From: Methanosaeta sp. NSP1
GTDB lineage: Archaea; Halobacteriota; Methanosarcinia; Methanotrichales; Methanotrichaceae
Direction of reading: 5' to 3'
Assembly (NCBI GenBank): GCA_002256595.1
Contig: NOLC01000204.1
Span: forward strand, 1 to 5,367
DNA length: 5,367 nucleotides
Shown here: positions 1-5,293 of the stretch, one piece after another
How the letters are laid out: every line of letters begins with the position of its first letter
Numbering within the stretch: the stretch's first letter is position 1
Notes under the pieces: generated by a model
What the model saw: the letters and a program-made list of their open reading frames with translations, nothing else
Databases searched by the model: none
What the model was told of the DNA's origin: nothing
Program-made: the position numbers and the translations under genes

Positions 1-482
1 CAAAAGGTGGCGGCCGGGCGGCCATACTCACCGGGGGCGACCCCTCCATCTTCTCCTCTGGCTGGAGAATACTTGACCGGGCGACCAGCCCCGTGCATAT
101 CTCTCCTGGAGTGAGCGCCTTTTCCAGCGTAGCCGCCCTGGCCGGGGCGCCGCTGGTGGGCGACTTCGCCCTGCTCCCCTCTGGCCGGGATCCGGCCAGA
201 GCTTGTCACCTGGCCAATTCCGGATTTGCGGTGGTGGTCTACAATCTCAGAGGAGAGGAGATAGCCCCCATTCTGGAGCATATCAGCCCGGATCTGCCCG
301 TAGTTTTGGCCCGGGATGTGGACCGGGAGGAAGAGAGTGCCATGATCCTCACCGCCGGGGATCTGCTGGCCGCCCGGCCCTTTGGGTTCCGGTTCACCCT
401 GATCCTGGCCTCCCACAGCTCCTATATCAGGGACGGGAGGATAATCACCAGGAGAGGATACGAGAATAAGTACAGCTATTAG
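1..482 (+). CDS. cbiH: Cobalt-precorrin-3B C17-methyltransferase, 3' part (5' end outside window)
   Basis: The last 159 residues of a tetrapyrrole (corrin/porphyrin) methylase, read in the frame starting at base 3. This SAM-dependent enzyme methylates C17 and drives ring contraction in anaerobic cobalamin synthesis. Visible motifs are a GGDPS turn near the start (the family's SAM-site SGDP-type loop), then HISPGVSAF (the PGV/PGI motif) and GAPLVGDFALL, which matches the CbiH/CobJ pattern of a GAPL-x-DFA stretch. VVYNLRGEE follows at the usual YNPRS position. The C-terminus has a DGR-x-x-T-x-RGY ending, characteristic of CbiH/CobJ and not of the other methylases of this fold. CbiH is usually about 240 residues, so roughly a third lies upstream. 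The GTG at 93 is internal and not a start, because the open frame and conserved motifs extend to the window edge. cbiC follows after 16 bp, so cotranscription is likely. A divergent CbiF or CbiL is less likely given the RGY ending. Confidence 0.86.
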   Translation, partial: KGGGRAAILTGGDPSIFSSGWRILDRATSPVHISPGVSAFSSVAALAGAPLVGDFALLPSGRDPARACHLANSGFAVVVYNLRGEEIAPILEHISPDLPVVLARDVDREEESAMILTAGDLLAARPFGFRFTLILASHSSYIRDGRIITRRGYENKYSY

Positions 483-498
483 AAAGGATGAGAACTGA

Positions 499-1149
499 AT
501 GACCATGACCAAAGACATAATGGAAGGTTATACGGATATCGGGGCCGTTACCCCAGAAGCCATGGAGATCAGCAAAAAGAGCCGGAGGCTCATCTCCCAG
601 ATGGTTGGAGACCGCGACCTGCAGGACCGCATCAAGCAGAGGTGCGTCATAGCCACCGGAGATCCGAGCCTGGCCGATATCATCAGGTTTCATGACCATC
701 CCGAGCAGGCCGGGCTGGAGGCCCTCCAGGAGCACGCCCCCATCTTTGTGGACATCAGAATGGTGGAGGCGGGAGTCCTGAAGACAGGCCACAGCAGCCC
801 CATCCTGGCCATAATTGGCCAGGGGGACGAGATTGCCGAGAAAATGGGGATCACCCGCACCTCAGCCGGGATCATGGCTCTGCAAGAGAGGCTGGGCGGC
901 TCCATAGTGGTGATTGGAAATGCACCCTCAGCTCTCCTCACCCTATGCCAGCTCATAGAAGAAGAAAAGGTCCTTCCCAAGATGGTGATTGGAGTTCCCG
1001 TGGGCTTCGTCAACGCCGCCGAGAGCAAGGAGCGTCTGAGAGGATTGCCCGTTCCCTCCATCACCACTGAAGGAACTCGCGGCGGAACGCCAATAGCCGT
1101 TGCGGCCATAAATGAGATCATAAACACCTATGCCCGAGAGAAGATCTGA
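499..1149 (+). CDS. cbiC: Cobalt-precorrin-8 methylmutase (archaeal-type CbiC)
   Basis: A 216-residue protein of the CbiC/CobH family, which moves the C11 methyl to C12 to give cobyrinate. Family motifs in order are RCVIATGDP (residues 48-56), DIRMVEAG (near 90), GITRTSAGI, then the strongest block: IGNAPSALL, GVPVGFVNAAESKE and GTRGGTPIAVAAIN near the C-terminus. Length is normal (about 200-220). The ATG at 499 is preceded by a purine-rich AGAAAGGATGAG stretch ending 7 bases upstream, a good ribosome site. A second in-frame ATG lies two codons later and cannot be excluded. The odd feature is residue 51, Ile: in enteric CbiC and in CobH the equivalent place in the I-H-T-T pattern is the catalytic His. 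The protein may be the archaeal branch long annotated as 'precorrin-8X methylmutase related', so the assignment rests on the family and the operon, not on proven chemistry. The end overlaps the cbiD start by 20 bp. Confidence 0.88.
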   Translation: MTMTKDIMEGYTDIGAVTPEAMEISKKSRRLISQMVGDRDLQDRIKQRCVIATGDPSLADIIRFHDHPEQAGLEALQEHAPIFVDIRMVEAGVLKTGHSSPILAIIGQGDEIAEKMGITRTSAGIMALQERLGGSIVVIGNAPSALLTLCQLIEEEKVLPKMVIGVPVGFVNAAESKERLRGLPVPSITTEGTRGGTPIAVAAINEIINTYAREKI

Positions 1150-2341
1150 AGCAGTCACGGATTCAGACCAAAAACCGGTCAAAGCATCACATCCAGCCGT
1201 GGGCTCTTATCCGATGGACAGCTCTTATCCGATCAAGAACTCAGATCAGGTCATAAACTCAGATCAGGTCTCAGACTCGCATCCATCCTTTGACTCAGCT
1301 AAAGATCCAGGCCTGGATTCTGATCTGGCCATAAGCTCTGAGACAGATCCGGTCACAGGTTTTTCCATTCCCGCCTCCTGGCTGCTTCTCTGCCATGATC
1401 CGGAGGCTAGAGAGAAGATCAAGAGCGGCAGATGGGTGATCCTCTCCAGCGGGCTGCTCTGCCGACGGGGGCTGACCACAGGAACCACCGCTGCCGCAGC
1501 CTGCAAGGGAGCTGTGCTCTCCCTGAAGGGGCTGGTGAAAAGCATCGAGGTCGCAACTCCGGTCGGGATCCCCGTCACTCTGCCGGTGGTGGCCGATAAA
1601 GGCTTCTGCCTGGCGGTTAAAGACGGCGGGGACCATAAATTCGATGTCACTGCCGGCCTTGAGATCGCCGCATCGGCCCTCCCGGCGGAAGAGACGGCTC
1701 TTGTGCCCGGAAAAGGCATTGGCAAGATCGCCGGCCGAGGCCTGTGCGACGAGGTGGGCAGGCCGGCCATAAGCCCCGCCGCCCGAAAGCAGATCATGAC
1801 GGCCATCTCCCAGGCTCTAAAGCAGACGGACCTGTCCGGGGCTAGGGTCGAGCTGTCTGTGCCCAGAGGCGAGGAGATCGCCGGACAGACCCTCAATCCC
1901 CGTCTGGGCATAGTGGGAGGCATATCCATACTGGGCTCGACCGGATTTGTGGAGCCCTGGAACGACCACTTCATCGGGGACCGAGCCCTGGAACTCAAAG
2001 AGGCCAGAAGGGTGGTCGCCACCACGGGAAGAATGGGCTTGAAGATGAGCCGCATCCTCTTTCCGGATCATAAGGCAGTGCTCATAGGAAGCCAGTTGGG
2101 CCGCCTGGACTTCGGCCAGGATCAGGAGAGCATCCTCTGCGGCCTGCCCGCACTGATCCTGAAATGGGCCTGGCCGCAGCTCCTGGAGCATACCGGCTAC
2201 AAAACAGTGGCGGAAATGGTAGAGAGAGAGCCGCAGCACAAGAATATCGCCCGAGCACTGCATATGGCCAAAGAAAAGCTGCCCAAGACCCGCATAGTTC
2301 TCCTGGGCCGGGACGGAAGCATACTGGCCGATGTGCTGTAG
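1130..2341 (+). CDS. cbiD: Cobalt-precorrin-5B C1-methyltransferase with repetitive N-terminal extension
   Basis: A 403-residue CbiD, the SAM-dependent enzyme that methylates C1 of cobalt-precorrin-5B in the anaerobic pathway. The conserved core begins near residue 72 with TDPVTGFSIP. The hallmark RRGLTTGTTAAAACKGA follows (TTGTT at 116-120), then SVPRGEEIAGQTLNPRLG and GGISILGSTGFVEP (roughly 244-276). The core of about 330 residues is close to the family norm. The first 70 or so residues are additional: low in hydrophobics, rich in Ser, Asp, Gln and Pro, and containing six hexapeptide repeats that each start with Ser (residues 20-55). The start chosen is the ATG at 1130 inside the end of cbiC. 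It has only a weak Shine-Dalgarno, so translation is probably coupled to cbiC. The GTG at 1199 and the ATG at 1214 are alternatives, and most or all of the repeat is translated with any of the three. The extension has no signal peptide and looks disordered. Confidence 0.93.
   Translation: MPERRSEAVTDSDQKPVKASHPAVGSYPMDSSYPIKNSDQVINSDQVSDSHPSFDSAKDPGLDSDLAISSETDPVTGFSIPASWLLLCHDPEAREKIKSGRWVILSSGLLCRRGLTTGTTAAAACKGAVLSLKGLVKSIEVATPVGIPVTLPVVADKGFCLAVKDGGDHKFDVTAGLEIAASALPAEETALVPGKGIGKIAGRGLCDEVGRPAISPAARKQIMTAISQALKQTDLSGARVELSVPRGEEIAGQTLNPRLGIVGGISILGSTGFVEPWNDHFIGDRALELKEARRVVATTGRMGLKMSRILFPDHKAVLIGSQLGRLDFGQDQESILCGLPALILKWAWPQLLEHTGYKTVAEMVEREPQHKNIARALHMAKEKLPKTRIVLLGRDGSILADVL
1187..1294 (+). 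repeat. In-frame 18-bp tandem repeat (6 units) in cbiD
   Basis: Six consecutive 18-bp units encode six-residue blocks each starting with Ser: SHPAVG, SYPMDS, SYPIKN, SDQVIN, SDQVSD, SHPSFD. At DNA level units 2 and 3 share a 13-base identity (1203-1215 and 1221-1233). Units 4 and 5 share the TCAGATCAGGTC core (from 1241 and from 1259). A seventh, degenerate and detached unit lies at 1319-1336, with 14 of 18 bases matching unit 4. A half-related SDQKPV block lies just before the array at 1163-1180. The pattern of neighbouring units resembling each other most suggests local slippage or unequal exchange in whole codons. Confidence 0.8.
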
Positions 2342-2435
2342 GGTATAACCGGCCCATGTGCCGCAAAATAAAACTTCATGCTGAAGTCATATCTATAGGA
2401 AAAAAGGTCTTAGCTGGTAGGAGGCGGAGAGGAGA
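2342..2435 (+). promoter_or_regulatory. cbiD-cbiE spacer with a 15-base dyad and the cbiE ribosome site
   Basis: This 94-bp AT-richer gap separates cbiD from cbiE. It holds a perfect dyad at 2373-2387, with six-base arms ACTTCA/TGAAGT around a three-base centre, and a TATCTATA stretch at 2390-2397. It ends with a run of purines, GGAGGCGGAGAGGAGA, directly before the ATG, which contains the Shine-Dalgarno. The dyad could be a small operator or a weak hairpin, and an internal promoter for cbiE is possible. None of this is demonstrated. Confidence 0.3.
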
Positions 2436-3008
2436 ATGATCATCGTAGGCGTGGGGGCCGGCCCTCAGATGCTCACGGAGCAGGCTGCAAGGGCTGTGGC
2501 CCGGGCCAGGCTGATCTACGGATCAAAGAGGGCTATCGATCTGGTCCGCCGGCACATCGATGCTGATTGCGCCGTAAGGATCATCGAGGACTATAAGATG
2601 CTGCATCATCTGCCGGATGATGCTGTGGTCTTGAGCACGGGCGATCCCATGCTCTCCGGCCTGGGGTACCTGAAGGGCGAGGTGATTCCCGGCATATCCA
2701 GCCTGCAGGTAGGCTGCGCCCGACTCAAGATCAGTGAGCTTTTGGTGGTTCCCATCACCGTGCATGGGAGAAGGCTGGATCCCGAAGCCATAGCCTTTGA
2801 GCTGCAACGGGGAAAGACCGTCTTTCTGCTCACGGATGAGGAGACCGATCTGCAGTCTCTGTGCAGCTTTCTGGAATCACGCGGGCTGCACCGGATGATT
2901 GCCGCCCTATCAAACCTGGGCTATGAGCAGGAGAAAATTGAGCTTTCTGATACATCATCTCCCCCAACCCTCTCCGAGCTCTCCTGCCTTTTCATCGGAG
3001 ACTTTTAA
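2436..3008 (+). CDS. cbiE: Cobalt-precorrin-7 C5-methyltransferase
   Basis: A 190-residue tetrapyrrole methylase. CbiE uses SAM to methylate C5 of the corrin ring after CbiT has decarboxylated and methylated C15. Motifs seen are the N-terminal GVGAGP loop (residues 5-10) followed by LTEQAARAVARARLIYGS, the position where CbiE has its 'A-x-x-V-x-G' signature. Then come STGDP (67-71) and VIPGISSLQVGCARL (83-97). The C-terminus LSCLFIGDF ends where a single-domain CbiE should, so there is no fused CbiT domain, and no cbiT follows in the window. The link between the STGDP loop and the PGISS motif is short (about 12 residues), a compact version of the fold. The start is fixed by the purine-rich stretch directly before the ATG and by the motif beginning at residue 4. 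It is the last cbi gene here and its stop overlaps that of the opposing gene. Confidence 0.9.
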   Translation: MIIVGVGAGPQMLTEQAARAVARARLIYGSKRAIDLVRRHIDADCAVRIIEDYKMLHHLPDDAVVLSTGDPMLSGLGYLKGEVIPGISSLQVGCARLKISELLVVPITVHGRRLDPEAIAFELQRGKTVFLLTDEETDLQSLCSFLESRGLHRMIAALSNLGYEQEKIELSDTSSPPTLSELSCLFIGDF

Positions 3009-3304
3009 GGACTGCAAACCTTGCAGGGAAGATAGCCCTCGCTCCTTGCCTCCTCAAGGCCAGAGAAGCTGACCAGGTTTTCAGGCTTGATCTTCTGAGC
3101 ATAACGGCAGTCTGGACGATGATACTTCTTGGATGTGATGCTTCCCACCAAGGCATCCTCCTGCGATGAAACCCTATCCAAATCATCGCTGGCCTGATAT
3201 CCAAAAAAGAGAGCTCTTGATCCCGTCTCTGAAGAAAAGGTCTCCCGGCTGCCCTCCCCTATGCCGCCATTTTTAATCTGGCTCTTCTCCTCCATCTCTT
3301 TCAT
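3005..3304 (-). CDS. Small protein with C-terminal Ada-type zinc-binding module
   Basis: A 99-residue protein whose last 45 or so residues resemble the metal-binding domain of the Ada DNA-repair protein, a module also found alone or at the end of nuclease-like proteins. It reads KKYHRPDCRYAQKI, then LVSFSGLEEARSEGYLPCKVCSP. Candidate zinc ligands are the Cys of HRPDC and the two Cys of PCKVC, with the His as a possible fourth. The first 50 residues are polar, have no recognisable domain and contain no catalytic methyltransferase motif, so this is not a full Ada protein. I chose the ATG at 3304 because GGGAGGAGA lies directly upstream. A TTG at 3328 would add eight residues but has no clear ribosome site. 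Either start lies inside the 3' end of the lipoprotein gene (32-bp overlap with the ATG), implying coupled translation. The role is unknown; zinc-dependent nucleic acid or protein binding is the most one can infer. Confidence 0.72.
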   Translation of the reverse strand: MKEMEEKSQIKNGGIGEGSRETFSSETGSRALFFGYQASDDLDRVSSQEDALVGSITSKKYHRPDCRYAQKIKPENLVSFSGLEEARSEGYLPCKVCSP

Positions 3305-3836
3305 TCTCCTCCCTTTTATTCTCCTCAATCATCCGCCAGAAAGCCGCTTCCTCGGCTGGAGACCATCCCTTTGGCCCGCTTCCGGACTGCTTTAGGCTGA
3401 CCTTCCTCATCCCCTCGGCTATGACCCCCTGAGGGCCTTCCACCCTCAGGAGACAATCGTACTCTCCTGATTCAAGCCTGCAGCTCTTGCAGATCTCAAA
3501 TCCATACTCGCGGCTGGATTCGATCTGCATGAGCAGATATTTGGTGGTGAGAATTGGCCTTCTTTCTTTGCGAAGGCTGGCATTGAGCAGGACATAAGCC
3601 AGGTTGGCGGCACCGGGCAAGAGCAGATTGCCCTGCAATCGGAAAAGATCGCGGCTCAGTTCCACATCATAATCCATCTGCAATATGGAATCCACAGGCT
3701 GATCCGAAAGAGCCGAGGGGGGCTGCTGGCTGGGAATGGCAGCCTTTTCCAGGCAGCCGGATATGCATAAAAGTGCCAGAGAAAAGGCGAATAAGATCCG
3801 GAAGATGCTTGATTTATCGCATTTCTTGATCAGCAT
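3273..3836 (-). CDS. Predicted lipoprotein, function unknown
   Basis: A 187-residue protein with a bacterial-style lipoprotein signal. The N-terminus MLIKKCDK is positively charged, a hydrophobic stretch follows (residues 11-26), and it ends in a lipobox ISGC with the predicted lipidated Cys at residue 28. After a Pro/Ser/Gln-rich tether, residues 55-150 alternate hydrophobic and polar residues, suggesting a beta-sandwich. They contain a CKSC pair at 116-119 and another Cys at 128 that might form a disulfide or bind metal. The C-terminus is highly charged (Glu/Arg/Asp). The ATG at 3836 is preferred because the signal peptide starts there. A TTG at 3887 in the same frame would put 17 unneeded residues in front. 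It should sit on the outer face of the membrane. The gene lies 85 bp downstream of the UPF0148 gene and overlaps the next gene, so the three could be one transcript. I recognise no named family. Confidence 0.68.
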   Translation of the reverse strand: MLIKKCDKSSIFRILFAFSLALLCISGCLEKAAIPSQQPPSALSDQPVDSILQMDYDVELSRDLFRLQGNLLLPGAANLAYVLLNASLRKERRPILTTKYLLMQIESSREYGFEICKSCRLESGEYDCLLRVEGPQGVIAEGMRKVSLKQSGSGPKGWSPAEEAAFWRMIEENKREENERDGGEEPD

Positions 3837-3921
3837 ACCATAACCCCATTGTTTCCAGTGGAGAATAGAGCCGCCTCGGTTTTTCAATTGGGAGATCGAC
3901 AGAAAGAATGGCGGCAGAAGA

Positions 3922-4437
3922 TCACTCTTGCAGGGACCTCAAAACCCTCAACAATGCATCCAGGCAGTCCAGGAGCCGCTCTAGCTTATCCAGGTCCTGC
4001 TCAGCTCTCAATGAGTCGGTCAGCTCCCGCAAGCGGAGCAGCAGGACGGACCGAAGATTGTCCTTGACAGAGCCAAGCAGCACATCATCTTGAATAGAGT
4101 GATCTGACTGATCTCTCCCCATGGATCGGTCCGATTGATCCTCTGCCACGCTATGACCTGGATGATCCTCTTCCATGGCAGAACCTGGGCTCTTCTTCTG
4201 CATTTGAGGCGGTTGTTCGCGACAGGGATCTGGCGTTCTCTCATCTTTGCCCCAGCCGGCTTCAGTCGCCGGTACTCTCATTGTAGAGAGAGGCTCTTCC
4301 TGGAAAGAGCAGACAGGACAGACTATGTCACCTTGACAGCGAAATAGGGGGGCGCCACAATCGTGATGAGATGCCAGCATGGTGCATCCCTTTTCCAAAA
4401 GCCTGGTTATCTTGGCCAAAACCTCATCTTCATTCAT
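3922..4437 (-). CDS. UPF0148 / Sjogren-scleroderma autoantigen 1-like zinc-ribbon protein
   Basis: A 171-residue protein. Residues 1-45 match the pattern of the archaeal UPF0148 family (autoantigen p27 domain): an initial helix ending LLEKGCTMLASH, then DCGAPLF and VCPVC. The putative zinc ribbon uses C27, C40 and C43. Where the family usually has the first Cys of C-x-x-C this protein has His24, so ligation may be HCCC; C34 is another option. Residues 46-116 form a charged, probably disordered linker that includes a nine-residue tandem repeat. Residues 120-169 (from LLGSVKDNLRSVLLLRLREL to DALLRVLRSLQE) look like long amphipathic helices or a coiled coil with leucines spaced in heptads. The start ATG at 4437 has GGTGAT about six bases upstream. 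The biochemical role of the family is not established. The gene is divergent from the UPF0147 gene. Confidence 0.82.
   Translation of the reverse strand: MNEDEVLAKITRLLEKGCTMLASHHDCGAPLFRCQGDIVCPVCSFQEEPLSTMRVPATEAGWGKDERTPDPCREQPPQMQKKSPGSAMEEDHPGHSVAEDQSDRSMGRDQSDHSIQDDVLLGSVKDNLRSVLLLRLRELTDSLRAEQDLDKLERLLDCLDALLRVLRSLQE
4090..4170 (-). repeat. In-frame 27-bp tandem repeat (3 units) in the UPF0148 gene
   Basis: Three adjacent 27-bp units (4144-4170, 4117-4143, 4090-4116 in reading order) encode nine-residue blocks EDHPGHSVA, EDQSDRSMG and RDQSDHSIQ (residues 90-116). Asp at block position 2 and Ser at position 7 are fixed, and a hydrophobic residue always follows that Ser. Partial further blocks may flank the array (residues 81-89 share the PG pair; 117-125 share D, S and V). 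GATC occurs five times between 4101 and 4167. The unit length is a multiple of three, so the reading frame is kept. Confidence 0.7.
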
Positions 4438-4550
4438 GAGCCATCACCTGCCACCATATATGTTTAAATACAACCACCATATCATCTCAGACCATACAAT
4501 TAGCATACATCGACATTAAATCTTTTTCCTGGGAGATAAGCGGTGGTTAT
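4438..4550. promoter_or_regulatory. Divergent promoter region between the UPF0148 and UPF0147 genes
   Basis: This 113-bp AT-rich gap must start transcription in both directions. TTTAAATA at 4463-4470 is a good archaeal TATA-like element for the + strand gene; a start about 25 bases on would leave a leader of about 60 nt. Read the other way, the TATTTAAACATATA stretch is close to the UPF0148 start. An alternative minus-strand box is the ATTTAA at 4517-4522. A nine-base direct repeat CCACCATAT (4451-4459 and 4474-4482) brackets the TTTAAATA and could be a regulator site. Ribosome sites are GGTGAT for the minus gene and GGTGG (4542-4546) for the plus gene. Confidence 0.4.
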
Positions 4551-4811
4551 ATGGCAGCAGAAAACGTCCTTAAGCAATGCATTGAGGTATTAGAGCGCAT
4601 CATGAGCGATGATGCGGTACCAAGAAACATCAGGCGCTCTGCAGAGAGCGCGAAGTCGATTCTCATGGATCAAAGTGTGAGCGAGGCTGTGAAAGCGGCT
4701 TCTGCTATATCTATATTGGATGAGATAAGCAACGATCCCAATATTCCTCTGCATACCAGAACTTTGATCTGGAATGTGGCCAGCCAGCTTGAGACTGTGC
4801 CGGTGGGATAA
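4551..4811 (+). CDS. UPF0147 family protein
   Basis: An 86-residue, all-helical-looking protein. The block VPRNIRRSAESAKSILMDQ in the middle and the C-terminal block AASAISILDEISNDPNIPLHTRTLIWNVASQLE are the signature of the archaeal UPF0147 family, whose length is about 85-95 residues, so the gene is complete. The ATG at 4551 has GGTGG four bases upstream. There is no signal peptide and no cysteine other than one near the N-terminus. The function is not known; wide conservation in archaea suggests a housekeeping role in the cytoplasm. The gene stands alone on its strand, divergent from the UPF0148 gene, with a long noncoding stretch after it. Confidence 0.93.
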   Translation: MAAENVLKQCIEVLERIMSDDAVPRNIRRSAESAKSILMDQSVSEAVKAASAISILDEISNDPNIPLHTRTLIWNVASQLETVPVG

Positions 4812-4823
4812 TTTCTTCATTTA
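4809..4823 (+). terminator. Possible T-rich terminator after the UPF0147 gene
   Basis: The stop codon runs into TTTCTTCATTTAT on the coding strand. Archaeal polymerase can terminate at T-rich tracts without a hairpin. The tract is interrupted and short, so this is only a candidate. Confidence 0.25.
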
Positions 4824-5005
4824 TCCTGCAGTTCGCTGTTTATGACCTGACCTCTTATCCGACATCCGGCCAGGCCATAATATCTGGTGAGTGGCCTATT
4901 CTTATGAAAAAATCGCCCTGGTAAAATCGAAATCTCCAGACACTATGAACAGGGTGAAACACGAATTCTGCCGACACGTTGCCTGTGAAAAAGGAGATTA
5001 AAATA

Positions 5006-5056
5006 TCAGATGCTGACTTCAGGCTGATTAAAGGGGCCTATATGCTTTGCATCTGA
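5006..5056. repeat. Inverted repeat, 8-base arms (possible RNA hairpin)
   Basis: TCAGATGC at 5006-5013 is exactly complementary to GCATCTGA at 5049-5056. The 35-base interval contains a nested AGGC (5021-5024) / GCCT (5036-5039) pair. As RNA this could fold into a stem with an inner stem. It lies 15 bases after an isolated GGAG with no reading frame behind it. It could equally be a chance pairing. Confidence 0.35.
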
Positions 5057-5134
5057 CCAGTTTGCTAACAAAGACTTATTCTCTTTATCTTCTTCGCCTG
5101 TCAGTATCAGTGACTTGACCTCTTTGGAAGGCAA

Positions 5135-5229
5135 CTATAGTGCTCAACCTAAGACGTAATATTCATTTGGCCGATAGGTCGATATCTAAGGATCGATTAT
5201 TAAAGTCGATTTTTGGTGCAGCACTATAG
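5135..5229. repeat. Inverted repeat, 10-base arms with inner extension (about 95 bp element)
   Basis: CTATAGTGCT at 5135-5144 is exactly complementary to AGCACTATAG at 5220-5229. After a symmetric two-base mismatch, ACC (5147-5149) pairs with GGT (5215-5217). The interior has GTCGAT twice and a small TCGAT/ATCGA pair. The geometry suits either a structured RNA or a short terminal-inverted-repeat element. I see no clear target-site duplication next to the arms. Confidence 0.45.
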
Positions 5230-5293
5230 ATTCAATCTGCAGCAGGTCAGAATGGAGAATGAATTTGGATAAAGTATCTATGTTATCATTGCA

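Noticed and set aside
690..1127. Minus-strand open frame of 145 codons opposite cbiC
   Set aside because: It is antisense to the conserved CbiC motifs and shows no recognisable protein feature.
1187..1294. CRISPR-like array
   Set aside because: Units are 18 bp, contiguous, in-frame and without spacers, so this is a coding minisatellite.
1264..2055. Long minus-strand open frame (263 codons) opposite cbiD
   Set aside because: It lies wholly inside a strongly supported cbiD, has an Arg/Ser/Pro-rich shadow composition and shows no motif or ribosome site.
3005..3304. Full Ada/O6-methylguanine methyltransferase
   Set aside because: Only the zinc-binding module is present; there is no PCHR-type active site and the protein is far too short.
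3837..3887. Lipoprotein start at the TTG at 3887
   Set aside because: It adds 17 residues before a complete signal peptide, and no Shine-Dalgarno precedes it; the ATG at 3836 is simpler.
3849..4347. Plus-strand open frames opposite the UPF0148 gene and the lipoprotein leader
   Set aside because: They are short, overlap each other and oppose a recognised zinc-ribbon protein; none has a ribosome site or domain.
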